Both the position numbers and the translations under genes were made by a program. A DNA stretch of 64,000 nt from DASRDR01 sp963812945 [NCBI: uncultured Candidatus Rokubacteria bacterium] (GTDB lineage Bacteria > Methylomirabilota > Methylomirabilia > Rokubacteriales), in contig CAWEXD010000008.1 of assembly GCA_963812945.1 (NCBI GenBank), positions 1,116,001 through 1,180,000 of the forward strand, in the 5' to 3' direction. Positions 44,988-53,453 of the stretch are shown piece by piece (the first letter of the stretch is position 1; each line of letters starts with the position of its first letter). The notes below the pieces were generated by a model. The model did no database searches. It was not told the origin of the DNA and was given only the letters and a program-made list of their open reading frames with translations.

Positions 44988-45938
44988 TCAGTACCCCCGG
45001 CGGATGTCGACCCGGCCCCGCAGCTGCCGGCCGGTCAGGAAGCGGCGGAGATTCTCGTTGAAGATCGGCGCGATCTGCTCCGGCAGGCTCGGTCCGGAGA
45101 TGTGCGGGGTCACCACCACGTTGGGCAGTCCCCAGAACGGATGCTCCGTGGGGAGCGGCTCCTCGGAAAAGACGTCGAGGACGGCGCCGGCGATCCAGCG
45201 CTCCTGAAGCGCCCGCACGAGCGCCGGCTCCTGGATCAGCGAGCCGCGCCCCAGGTTGACGAGCCACGCCTCGGGTCGCATGGCGTGGAGCTCCGGCTCG
45301 CCCAGGATTCCCCGGGTCTCGGGCGTCAGCGGGACGACCAGGACCACGTAGTCGCTCTCCGCCAGGAACTCGTGGAAGGCGGGCCGGCGATAGACCTTGT
45401 CGACCTCGGGAACGCGCCGTCCCGTGCGGGACAGCCCGATCGTCCGCATCTGGAACGCGCGCCCGACGGAGGCGATGACGCGCCCGATCGATCCGACGCC
45501 GACGACGCCAAGTGTCTTGCCGCGCAGAAGAGCCGGCGTCAGCGGTTCCCAGCGCCGCAGTCGCTGGGCGGCCCTCAGGGCCTCGGCTCGCTGGGACGCC
45601 CACAGCATCCAGCCGAAAGCGTACTCCGCCATCCAGGGTCCGAAGACCCCTTCGACGCGGGTCAGCACGACCTTCGGGGGAAACGGGGTCTCGAGGAAGG
45701 CGTTGACCCCCGCGCCCATGACCTGGACCCACCGGAGCCGCTTGGCGAGGGGGAGGAGCTCGGTGGGGAAGCCCCACGTGTAGAGGACGTCCATCTCCTC
45801 CACGAAGGGCATTGCCATCTCGGGAGTCGAGGCGACTCGCAGTCGAACCTGCCCGCGGGGCGCTCGGACGAGCCGTGCATAGGCTTGGGCCTCGTCCGGG
45901 TGATAGACCAGGACGGAGGCTGGACCCTTCGACGGCAT
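44988..45938 (-). CDS. D-2-hydroxyacid dehydrogenase (NAD-dependent)
   Basis: 316 residues. The nucleotide-binding motif GVVGVGSIG sits near residue 144. The catalytic Arg is in LVNLGRGSLI, the Glu in VLDVFSEEPLP and the His in VTPHISG. The N-terminal half lacks the usual GxxxD start and is divergent. Such enzymes reduce 2-oxoacids (glyoxylate/hydroxypyruvate reductase-like) in the cytoplasm. The specific substrate is unknown. It converges on the PfpI gene. Confidence 0.9.
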   Translation of the reverse strand: MPSKGPASVLVYHPDEAQAYARLVRAPRGQVRLRVASTPEMAMPFVEEMDVLYTWGFPTELLPLAKRLRWVQVMGAGVNAFLETPFPPKVVLTRVEGVFGPWMAEYAFGWMLWASQRAEALRAAQRLRRWEPLTPALLRGKTLGVVGVGSIGRVIASVGRAFQMRTIGLSRTGRRVPEVDKVYRRPAFHEFLAESDYVVLVVPLTPETRGILGEPELHAMRPEAWLVNLGRGSLIQEPALVRALQERWIAGAVLDVFSEEPLPTEHPFWGLPNVVVTPHISGPSLPEQIAPIFNENLRRFLTGRQLRGRVDIRRGY

Positions 45939-46037
45939 CAGAGGAATAGTAACACGGACCGTCCCATAACCGCGCAGAAAGTGTCACGAAACCGCTGCCG
46001 CCGCCTCCGGAGCGGGAGGCGCGCCCGGAGCTGGGGC

Positions 46038-46436
46038 TCAGGGGGTCAGCGTCACCCCAGCCAGGCTCGCCCGGCGGCGAGCCTGGTCGACGGCGCTGGC
46101 CAGGCTCGTGACCTCGCGGCGGAGGGTCTGGAGCTTGGCCCGGAGGGGGGCGGCGTCAGCTCGCGCTTTCTCCTGCTCGGCGAGCGTCCCGGCGCGACTG
46201 TGCCGCTCCACGAGCTGGTCGTGCTGCCCGAGGGTCACGTGGTAGTCGTAGAGCGCCTTATTGTATCGCTCGACCGCCTCGTTGTAGGCCTGCTTGGCCG
46301 CGAGGTGCGAGGTGGTGTCGGTGGACGCGAACTCCGCGAACGGGAGGTATTGCGGGCCGGCCGCGCCCTGCGCTCCGGCGACCGCGGCGGCCAGGCCGAC
46401 GGCGAGGGCGGCGACGAGCCTGGCGACGCCGGTCAT
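46038..46436 (-). CDS. Small secreted coiled-coil protein
   Basis: 132 residues from ATG 46436. A signal peptide (LVAALAVGLAAAVAGAQG) is followed by a mostly helical, charged sequence rich in Ala, Lys and Glu (AAKQAYNEAVERYNKALYDY; RAKLQTLRREVTSLASAVDQ), giving a predicted coiled coil. No known family was recognised. Its ATG overlaps the stop of the AsnC-type domain gene by four bases, so the two are co-translated. Function unknown; probably periplasmic. Confidence 0.65.
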   Translation of the reverse strand: MTGVARLVAALAVGLAAAVAGAQGAAGPQYLPFAEFASTDTTSHLAAKQAYNEAVERYNKALYDYHVTLGQHDQLVERHSRAGTLAEQEKARADAAPLRAKLQTLRREVTSLASAVDQARRRASLAGVTLTP

Positions 46437-46678
46437 CCGATCGACATGGCGAGGCAGGTGGTCGTGCGCGTCACGCCCTCGATCGCGCCGATGCCCTCGG
46501 TCACGAGCTGGCCGATGTCGTCCAGGCTCGGGCCCTGGACCACCGCGATGTAGTCGAACGGCCCCGTCACGACGTCGAGCGATTCGATCCGGCACTTGCC
46601 GGGCTTGAGCTTTCCGAGGGCCTTCTTGACCGCCTTCGTCTTGCCCGCGTTCGTTTCGACGAGCACGTATGCCTTCAT
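46433..46678 (-). CDS. Stand-alone Lrp/AsnC ligand-binding domain
   Basis: 81 residues from ATG 46678, preceded by AGGAGGTG. The sequence MKAYVLVETNAGK, followed by VTGPFDYIAVVQGPSLDDIG and GVTRTTTCLAMS, matches the RAM/AsnC C-terminal ligand-binding domain without a DNA-binding half. Such single-domain proteins form multimers that bind amino acids and may modulate Lrp regulators. It is translationally coupled to the secreted coiled-coil protein. Confidence 0.87.
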   Translation of the reverse strand: MKAYVLVETNAGKTKAVKKALGKLKPGKCRIESLDVVTGPFDYIAVVQGPSLDDIGQLVTEGIGAIEGVTRTTTCLAMSIG

Positions 46679-46806
46679 CGCCGCACCTCCTGGCCGCCGA
46701 CTGCGTCTTTCGCCCATTACATCGCCGGGTCCGCGCGACTGTCAAGCAATTGCGGGCCGAAGGCCGTCAGCGGGTGACCCGGTGAGCGGGGCGCGCGCGG
46801 GGCGGC

Positions 46807-47244
46807 CTATCGGTTCAGATAGGTGCGGAGCGTCTCGGCGAACGCCCGACGATTCTCGACGAGGCGATCGGCGCGCGCGTCCACGCGCGTGCCGCGCTCG
46901 ACCTTCTTGTCGCGCGGGTCGAACCGCGCGCGAACTTCCCCCTTGGCGCCGGGCAGCGCGAGGCCGAGGCGCTCGCCCTCGTCCTCGTCGTGGAGGTGAA
47001 CGACGACGAGGTAGAAACCGTCCCGCTCCGTCGTCGTCGGGTACTCGAGCCCGGTCTTGAGGCGGGTCACGACCACGCGAGCGTTCGCGACCGGCTGGCC
47101 GCCGGCGTCCGTCACGTAGCCGAGCACCACGTAGCGGTGGTCGGGGAGGTGCGTCGCGCTCGCCGGAAGGACGGTCAGCATCGCGGCGACGGTCAGCGCC
47201 AGCAGGGCGCCGCCCGATCGAGGGGAGAGCGAGGCGCCTCGCAT
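46807..47244 (-). CDS. Secreted carboxypeptidase-regulatory-like domain protein
   Basis: 145 residues from ATG 47244. A signal peptide (ALLALTVAAMLTVLPASA) leads to one transthyretin-like Ig-fold domain: YVVLGYVTDAGGQPVANARVVVTR, then the GFYLVVVHLHDEDEG strand. These domains often bind substrate or anchor surface proteins and are found in TonB-linked receptors. No catalytic domain is present. It diverges from the helicase gene with only 45 bases between starts. Confidence 0.75.
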   Translation of the reverse strand: MRGASLSPRSGGALLALTVAAMLTVLPASATHLPDHRYVVLGYVTDAGGQPVANARVVVTRLKTGLEYPTTTERDGFYLVVVHLHDEDEGERLGLALPGAKGEVRARFDPRDKKVERGTRVDARADRLVENRRAFAETLRTYLNR

Positions 47245-47289
47245 CGCGCCCCAAGTGTACAATGCGCCGCAGGAGGGAGCGCGCGCCCG

Positions 47290-49995
47290 TTGGCCTACCA
47301 GCCCCCCGCATCGGTTCAGGCGGCCTTCGACGCCGGACGCATCTCCGAGCACGCGGTCGACCTCTTCCGGGGGTTCGAGCGGCGCTACCGGTTCCCCCTG
47401 GACGATTTCCAGGTCCAGGCGATCCTCGCGATCATGGAGGGCTCGTCGGTGATCGTGTCGGCGCCGACGGGGGCGGGCAAGACACTGGTCGCCGAGTTCG
47501 CGATTCACGACGCCTTGGCCGCCAAGCGTCGCGTCGCCTACACGACGCCGCTCAAGGCTCTCTCCAACCAGAAGTACGCGGACTTCTGCCGGCAGTTCGG
47601 CGTCGCCGAGGTCGGGATCCTCACCGGGGACGTCAAGGTCAATCCCCGCGCGCCTGTCCTCGTCATGACGACGGAGATCCTGCGCAACATGTTCTACACC
47701 GGGACCCTGGAAGGGCTCCGGCACGTCGTGCTCGACGAGTGCCACTACATGGGGGACGAGGGCCGCGGGACGGTCTGGGAGGAGATCATCGTCAACGCGC
47801 CCAAGGACGTCACCCTGGTGGCGCTGTCGGCCACCGTGGCGAACGTGCGCGAGATCGCCGACTGGATCGGTCTCGTCCACCGGCCGATCCACGCGATCGT
47901 GCACCCGCATCGGCCCGTGCCGCTCCGGTACCACGCCGCCGACCTGGCTGCCGAGATCCATTCCCTCGACGCGGTACGGGCGCGCCGGGCCAAGCTCGTC
48001 GGGATCGAGGGCGGCGGAGACGAGGGGCGGGGGCGCTTCTATGCCAAGCGCGTGGCCTCGGTCCCGGCCGTGCTCGAGGAGCTGGAGACGCGCGGCTGGT
48101 TGCCGGCGATCTACTTCATCTTCAGCCGGGCCGGGTGCGAGCGCGCGATGGACGAGGTCCTCGAGGGGGGCCGGGCGCTTCTCGGCCGGGACCGCCGCCG
48201 GGACGTCGACCAGGCCGTCGCCGAAGCGATCGAGGAGAGTCCGACGCTCGCGGCGTCCGCGCTCAACCAGACCATCTTCCAGGCCCTCCGGGTGGGCGTC
48301 GGGCTCCACCACGCGGGGATCCTGCCGAGCCTCAAGCGCCTGACGGAGGTGCTGTTCGAGCGGGGCCTGGTCCGCGTGGTCTTCGCGACCGAGACGATGA
48401 GCCTCGGCATTCACATGCCCGCTCGCAGCGTCGTGCTGCAGGGGCTCACCAAGCGGACGGACCGCGGCTTCCGGGCGCTGTCGACGAACGAGCTGACACA
48501 GATGGCGGGCCGGGCCGGACGGCGAGGCATCGACCCCGAGGGCCAGTGCGTCATCGCGCTGGACGCGCGGGACAGCCTGGGGGAGGTGCTCTCGGTCGTC
48601 GACGGCGCGCCGGAGCCCATCACGAGCCAGTTCCGCCTGGGGTTCGGCTCGGTGGCCCTCCTGGTGGAGAACGTGCGCGACGAAGCCGCGATCCGGCGCG
48701 TGGTGGAGTCCTCGTTCGGCCAGTACCAGAGCCTCCGGCAGATCCGTCACCTCGAGCGCGAGGTGGCCGACGCCGAGGGCGCGCTCGCCGAGGCCAGGCG
48801 GTACGAGGCGCCGTGCGGGGATCTCCCCCGGATCGGCCGCTATCGCGAGCTGCGCGCCGAGGTCGAGGCGCGCCGGCGCTCGAGCGGAGCCCGGTCGCGC
48901 CCGGCTCGGGTCCGAGCGCTGGACGACGTCGAGCCGGGGCGCATCGTCCTGCTCCGCCAGCGCGGGAGCGGCGGCGGGCTCGGGGTGGTCGTCGGGGTGC
49001 ACCGGCTGCGCGGGAACCGCGTGCTGCTCGACACGCTGCTGCCGCACGGCTCGCTCGTCAGGACGAAGGCCGGGAACGTCAAGCGCGTCTTCTGGGCGAC
49101 GCCGCCCGTCCTGCTGCCGCCGGCCATCCGGAACCTCGCCGCCCACCATCGCGGATGGGGGCGCGACTCCCGGGAGACGCTGGCGCGCGAGGGCGGTGCC
49201 GTCCTCGCGCGTCTCGGTGAGCTCGATCTCGCCAGCTTGGTCGAGCGGGAGCGCGGCGGCGGCCCCGAGGAGGCGCTCGAGCGCATCGAGTGTCATGCCT
49301 GCCCCTGGGAGGCGCGCCCTCGCTGCGATGCCGCGTGGAAGGCCATCGAGAAGGAGCAGGGGAGGCTGGCGCATCGCCGGGCGGCGCTCGAGAGCATCCG
49401 AGACGCGATCTGGCAGGAGTACCGGCGCGTGCTGGAGGTCCTCGAGGCGTTCGACGCCGTCCAGCAGGGCGTGCTCCGGCCGAAGGGAGAGCTCGTGGCG
49501 TCGCTGCGGCACGATCACGAGCTCCTCGTCGCCGAGGTGGTCCACCGGGGCGTCCTGGACGAGGCGCCGCCGGCGGAGGTCGCGACGCTGGTCTCAGCCC
49601 TCCTGGAGGAGGCGCGCTCGGCGGAGGACGATCCGTCTCGGCGGCTCCTGCGCGAGCGCCCCCGGCTGCGGCGCCGGATCCGTCAGATGGAGGAGGCGGC
49701 CGAGGCGATCCACGCCGTCCAGCGACGAGTCGGGCTCCACCGACCGGCCCGGGTCCAGACTGGCTCCATGGCGGCGGTCTTCCGGTGGGCCTCGGGCGAC
49801 GACGACTGGGCACGGGTCGTGGCCCACTCGTTCGGCGGCCACGAGGGCGATTTGATCCGCGCGATGCGGCGGCTGATCGATCTCCTGCGACAGCTGGCGG
49901 AGGGACCGGAAGTCCCGGGCGGCGTCGCCGACGCGGCCGGCGCCGCCGCCCGGGTGCTAGACCGGGGGATCGTGCTGGAGTCCGCGCTGATCTGA
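47290..49995 (+). CDS. Ski2/Mtr4-like superfamily 2 RNA helicase with DSHCT-type C-terminus
   Basis: 901 residues from TTG 47290, the only plausible start after the AGGAGGG at 47271-47277. The helicase core has SAPTGAGKT (Walker A, about 57-65), TTPLKALSNQK, the DEVH-class box DECHYM, SAT motif LSATVANV, and TETMSLGIHMPA and QMAGRAGRRG (motif VI). The C-terminal 350 residues are helical, with the DSHCT-like block. This architecture is that of eukaryotic Ski2/Mtr4 and actinobacterial HelY, which unwind RNA, usually to feed an exonuclease. No exonuclease is adjacent. The 45-base intergenic region includes TACAAT, a possible -10, at 47258-47263. Confidence 0.9.
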   Translation: MAYQPPASVQAAFDAGRISEHAVDLFRGFERRYRFPLDDFQVQAILAIMEGSSVIVSAPTGAGKTLVAEFAIHDALAAKRRVAYTTPLKALSNQKYADFCRQFGVAEVGILTGDVKVNPRAPVLVMTTEILRNMFYTGTLEGLRHVVLDECHYMGDEGRGTVWEEIIVNAPKDVTLVALSATVANVREIADWIGLVHRPIHAIVHPHRPVPLRYHAADLAAEIHSLDAVRARRAKLVGIEGGGDEGRGRFYAKRVASVPAVLEELETRGWLPAIYFIFSRAGCERAMDEVLEGGRALLGRDRRRDVDQAVAEAIEESPTLAASALNQTIFQALRVGVGLHHAGILPSLKRLTEVLFERGLVRVVFATETMSLGIHMPARSVVLQGLTKRTDRGFRALSTNELTQMAGRAGRRGIDPEGQCVIALDARDSLGEVLSVVDGAPEPITSQFRLGFGSVALLVENVRDEAAIRRVVESSFGQYQSLRQIRHLEREVADAEGALAEARRYEAPCGDLPRIGRYRELRAEVEARRRSSGARSRPARVRALDDVEPGRIVLLRQRGSGGGLGVVVGVHRLRGNRVLLDTLLPHGSLVRTKAGNVKRVFWATPPVLLPPAIRNLAAHHRGWGRDSRETLAREGGAVLARLGELDLASLVERERGGGPEEALERIECHACPWEARPRCDAAWKAIEKEQGRLAHRRAALESIRDAIWQEYRRVLEVLEAFDAVQQGVLRPKGELVASLRHDHELLVAEVVHRGVLDEAPPAEVATLVSALLEEARSAEDDPSRRLLRERPRLRRRIRQMEEAAEAIHAVQRRVGLHRPARVQTGSMAAVFRWASGDDDWARVVAHSFGGHEGDLIRAMRRLIDLLRQLAEGPEVPGGVADAAGAAARVLDRGIVLESALI

Positions 49996-50011
49996 GCGCG
50001 GACCCCGGAGG

Positions 50012-50764
50012 CTACTCGGCCGGGGCGAAGGTCCGGACCATCACCCGGCGGTTCTGCTCCCGCCCCTTGGCGGTCGCGTTGTCCGCGCTCGGCTTGATGT
50101 CGCCCAGCCCGATCGAGTGGATTCGGTGGATCTCGATGCCCTTCTCGACGAGGAAGCGTCGGACCGCCTCCGCGCGACGCTGGCTCAGCTGGACGTTGTA
50201 CCCGCCGTCACCCACGCTGTCGGTATAGCCTTCCAGCTCGATGACGAGGTTGGGATTCTCCTGCAGCTGCTTGCTCAGCTCGAGCAGCGACGTCTGGCCG
50301 CGGTCGTCGACGTCGGCGCTGTTGAACCGGAAGAGAATGGCGACGGTGTCGCCGGGCACCCGCTTGTTGCGGTTCGCCCAGAGCCGGGTCAGCCGCGTGC
50401 TCGTCTCGTCGGCCTTGGCCAGCGCTTGGCCGGCGCTCGCGTGGGCCTCGTCGGCGCGCGCCTGGGCCTGACCGGCCTTCGCCACGCCCTCGTCGGCGCG
50501 GGTCTGGGCCGTCTTGGCGAGGCCAGTCGCCTCGGTGGCACGAGCATCCACCTGCTGGACCTGAGTCTTCGTCTGGCCCATCTGGTCGGTCAGGGCCACG
50601 GTCTTCACCTTCTCCTGGGAGAGGTCGCCCTCGACGCGGCCGACGTCCGCGCCGAGCTTGGCCTCGCTCTTCCCGACCTCCTCGCGCACGAACTTCTTGG
50701 TCGCGCAGCCGGAAGCGATGAGTGATAGACCGGCCACCAGGATGGCCACCGAGCGTGTCCGCAT
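50012..50764 (-). CDS. OmpA-domain (Pal-like) outer-membrane lipoprotein
   Basis: 250 residues from ATG 50764, with AGAGGAGG upstream. The lipobox ends at C20 (LIASGCAT). Residues 25-125 are an Ala/Glu/Lys-rich coiled coil with repeated ADE/QAR heptads. The C-terminal 115 residues are an OmpA peptidoglycan-binding domain: LFRFNSADVDDRGQ and IELEGYTDSVGDGGYN, QLSQRRAEAVRRFL and RRVMVRTF. It would tether the outer membrane to peptidoglycan. The long coiled-coil spacer makes it Lpp/Pal-like in design. The 247 bases upstream (50765-51011) hold no gene that I can support. Confidence 0.92.
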   Translation of the reverse strand: MRTRSVAILVAGLSLIASGCATKKFVREEVGKSEAKLGADVGRVEGDLSQEKVKTVALTDQMGQTKTQVQQVDARATEATGLAKTAQTRADEGVAKAGQAQARADEAHASAGQALAKADETSTRLTRLWANRNKRVPGDTVAILFRFNSADVDDRGQTSLLELSKQLQENPNLVIELEGYTDSVGDGGYNVQLSQRRAEAVRRFLVEKGIEIHRIHSIGLGDIKPSADNATAKGREQNRRVMVRTFAPAE

Positions 50765-51011
50765 GAGACGTCCTCCTCTGTGCGGGTCGGCCCCGCTATG
50801 TGACGGATCAGTCCGTCGATCGTTCACGCAAACCACATGCCGGGTGGCCTATCGGCCTCCCCGGAACCGGTTGGTGCGTGAAACGGGCGACGGGACCGCA
50901 TGGGGGCGGACCCTGCTCGCCCGGCTGGGCCTCACGCAGCCCTAACGCGATGTAAGAGTTACCACGGAGGCGGCGCCGGCAAGGTGTAAAAAGTCACCGA
51001 CCGGCGGTCCG

Positions 51012-51617
51012 TCAGCGCTTGGTGCTGAGATCGTCCGCGAGCGTTCTCGCCTTCGCCGCGAGGTTCGCCGCGCGCTCGTGCTCCTCCGCCCCGAGGGCCT
51101 TCCTGGCCTGATCGACCAAGCTTTGGGCGAGCCGGAACGTCTCCAGATCCTTGGGCGCGAACGGACGACTCTCGAGCTGGCGAAGGAGGCGCTCGGCTTC
51201 CTCGATTCGGCGCTGCGCGTCATCCCGGAGCCTTCGCACCTCGGCCGGAGGCAGGCTTGCGGTCAGCGGGGGACTGGCGGGCGGCGGCGCGGTGACGCGC
51301 GGAGGGGCCGGCGCGGGCGGCGCCGATACCGCCGCCGGGGCGCGTGGTGGTGATGACGCGGGCGTCGGCGGGGGAGTGGCCACCGCTGGCGTGGCCTCCG
51401 GGGCAGGCGCAGGTGTCGACGGCGACGGAGTCGAGGCCCCGGCGACGTCCGTGGCTGGCGCGGAGGGGATCGTGACGGCATCCGTGCCATGGGACGAGGG
51501 CGATGTCACGGGGCTTGCCGCGCCAGGCATCGGGCGTGACCACGGTGGCGGGGCGCGGTGGAACGATCCGCACCCGACCAGCCCCAGGAGGAGCGCGAAG
51601 ACCGCTCCTGCCCTCAT
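51012..51617 (-). CDS. Proline/alanine-rich lipoprotein with helical C-terminus
   Basis: 201 residues from ATG 51617. The lipobox ends at C16 (LLGLVGCGS). Residues 20-125 are a low-complexity Pro/Ala/Ser/Thr linker. The remainder is a charged helical hairpin (EVRRLRDDAQRRIEEAERLLRQL; FRLAQSLVDQARKAL). No family recognised. The start overlaps the histidine kinase stop by four bases (51614-51617), so it is translated with that kinase and probably acts in its envelope-stress signal, perhaps as a periplasmic ruler or accessory sensor (inference). Confidence 0.7.
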   Translation of the reverse strand: MRAGAVFALLLGLVGCGSFHRAPPPWSRPMPGAASPVTSPSSHGTDAVTIPSAPATDVAGASTPSPSTPAPAPEATPAVATPPPTPASSPPRAPAAVSAPPAPAPPRVTAPPPASPPLTASLPPAEVRRLRDDAQRRIEEAERLLRQLESRPFAPKDLETFRLAQSLVDQARKALGAEEHERAANLAAKARTLADDLSTKR

Positions 51618-53416
51618 CGCCTCTCCGGGGCCGCGGGCAGGGTGACCGTCACGGCCGTGCCCTTGCCGACGGTCGACTCGACGTCGATCCGCCCATCGTG
51701 CATCTGGACGATCCGGTACACCATGGCGAGGCCGATGCCCGAGCCGCCCGGCTTCGTCGTGAAGTAGAGCCGGAAGATCTTCTCGAGGTGCTCGGGCGGC
51801 ACGCCGACTCCCTGATCCAGCACGCGGATCTCCACTCCGGCCGGCGCGGCGCGGCGGCTCGCGATCACCAGCGTTCCTCCCTCGGACATCGCCTGGACCG
51901 CGTTGCTCACGAGGTTGCCGCTTGCCTGCGCGAGGAGCTCGGCGTCCGCCGTGACCGGCGGCAGCGCCTGCCCGAGGTCGAGGACGATCTCGACGCCCGA
52001 TCTCGCCGCCTCGGGCCGCGCCAGGCGGGCGACATCCGACAGCACGGCGTTGATGTCGACGGGGGCGAGCCGGAGATCTTGCGGCCGGGCGAACCGGAGG
52101 AACCCTTGCACGACGCGGTCTAGCCGCTGGATCTCGTGGGCGATGACGTCCAGATTCTCGGCGATCTCGGACGACACCGGCGCCCCGGACTGGGTCAAGC
52201 GCGCGCGCAGGAGCTCGAGATGGATCCGCATCGCATTGAGCGGGTTCTTGACCTCGTGCGTCACGCCGGAGGTGAGACGGCCCAGCGCCGCCAGCTTCTG
52301 GGAGTAGCTCACCAGCGATTCGACCGCCCGGGCTGGCTCGAGGTCGCGCAGGATGAGCAGGCCCCCGGCCGGCTCCGCGCCCGCCCTCAAGGGGTACGCG
52401 GAGACCGCCCACTCGCGTGACTCGCCCGTGGGGGTGGCGAGCGCGACCGTCTCGTGGCGCGGTGCCGCGCTCCCGTCGACGAGGCCTGCGGCAAGACCCA
52501 CCAAGGGGTGCGTCGGCGGAAGGGCCGCGGCGATGGGGTCTCCGGCGTGCACCCGGCCGACAAGCCGTTCCGCGGCGGCATTGGCGAACACCACGACGCC
52601 ATCGGCGCCGAGGAGGATCACGGCGTTCTGTAGCTGAATGGCGCCCTCCGAGCCGGCGCTGGCCGCCCCGCCGGCCGTGGCCTGGATTCGCTCGCCCAGT
52701 CCCTTCATCCGCTCGGCGAGGCGGCCCATGTCGTCGCCGGGCGCGAGCTCGACGCCCGGGTCGCGGCGCGCGAGCCGCTCCACCCTGCGCGCGATGCGAC
52801 GGAGGTATCCGAGGAGCACGCGGCCGGCGCCCAGTCCGAGCGCGATCGCGAGCGCGAGCGCGCCGGCGCCGAGGGCGAGGCTCCTGACCAGCTCGTCGCG
52901 AAGCGTCTGGCGCACCAGGCTGGTCGACACGCCGACCTGGATCGTCCCGAATGGCTGGTCCCCGATGCGGACCGGGAGGCGGACCTCGTAGATCTGCGGG
53001 GGCTCGAGCAGCATCTCGGCGAGCTGCGGCAAGCCGGCCGCGCGCACGTCTTCGAGGAGCGGGCGCGCGGGCAGCAGCCGTCCCTGGAGGTTGGGATCGC
53101 TGTGGAGGAGGGCACGCCCGGTCCCGTCCACGATCGCGCCGTAGACCACCGCGCGGGAGTAGCCCACGAGCCCGTCGAGCAGGGCGCGCAAACTCGGATC
53201 CCTCCGGAAGGCCGCGGGCCCCGCGGGGCCGGCGGCCTGGAGCACATGGGCGGCCTGGTGGAGGAGCTGGCGCGAGAGGAGGCGCCCCTCGTCGGCCGCG
53301 TTGTCGAGGGTGACCCGCGCGATCGTGGCCAGGTGCGCCGCCGTCGCCACGGCGACCACGAGGAGGACGACGAGGGTGAGACCGACCAGCTCGCCGACCC
53401 GGGCGTTCAGGGCCAT
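51614..53416 (-). CDS. NtrB/AtoS-like membrane sensor histidine kinase
   Basis: 600 residues. One N-terminal membrane helix (about 11-34), a periplasmic CHASE-like sensor (about 35-180), a second helix (about 188-208), HAMP, a PAS-like domain (about 260-370), H387 in GVTHEVKNPLNAMR, and HATPase with NAVQAM, DQGVGV and SGIGLAMVYR. It should phosphorylate the sigma-54 regulator encoded 37 bases upstream (same strand, 54827 to 53454). The extracellular signal is unknown. Together with the downstream lipoprotein it forms a three-gene two-component operon. Confidence 0.93.
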   Translation of the reverse strand: MALNARVGELVGLTLVVLLVVAVATAAHLATIARVTLDNAADEGRLLSRQLLHQAAHVLQAAGPAGPAAFRRDPSLRALLDGLVGYSRAVVYGAIVDGTGRALLHSDPNLQGRLLPARPLLEDVRAAGLPQLAEMLLEPPQIYEVRLPVRIGDQPFGTIQVGVSTSLVRQTLRDELVRSLALGAGALALAIALGLGAGRVLLGYLRRIARRVERLARRDPGVELAPGDDMGRLAERMKGLGERIQATAGGAASAGSEGAIQLQNAVILLGADGVVVFANAAAERLVGRVHAGDPIAAALPPTHPLVGLAAGLVDGSAAPRHETVALATPTGESREWAVSAYPLRAGAEPAGGLLILRDLEPARAVESLVSYSQKLAALGRLTSGVTHEVKNPLNAMRIHLELLRARLTQSGAPVSSEIAENLDVIAHEIQRLDRVVQGFLRFARPQDLRLAPVDINAVLSDVARLARPEAARSGVEIVLDLGQALPPVTADAELLAQASGNLVSNAVQAMSEGGTLVIASRRAAPAGVEIRVLDQGVGVPPEHLEKIFRLYFTTKPGGSGIGLAMVYRIVQMHDGRIDVESTVGKGTAVTVTLPAAPERR

Positions 53417-53453
53417 CGGGGGGCTGGCGCACGGGGATGCGCCGAGACGGGCA

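Noticed and set aside
46807-49545. A 912-codon open frame antisense to the helicase gene
   Set aside because: It is a shadow of the helicase in a GC-rich genome: low-complexity Arg/Leu/Asp/Gly composition and no family motif except in its last 145 residues. Those residues are the real secreted protein at 46807-47244.
50765-51011. Possible small RNA gene or tRNA in the gap upstream of the OmpA lipoprotein
   Set aside because: No cloverleaf, conserved RNA core or convincing promoter-terminator pair could be found by eye.
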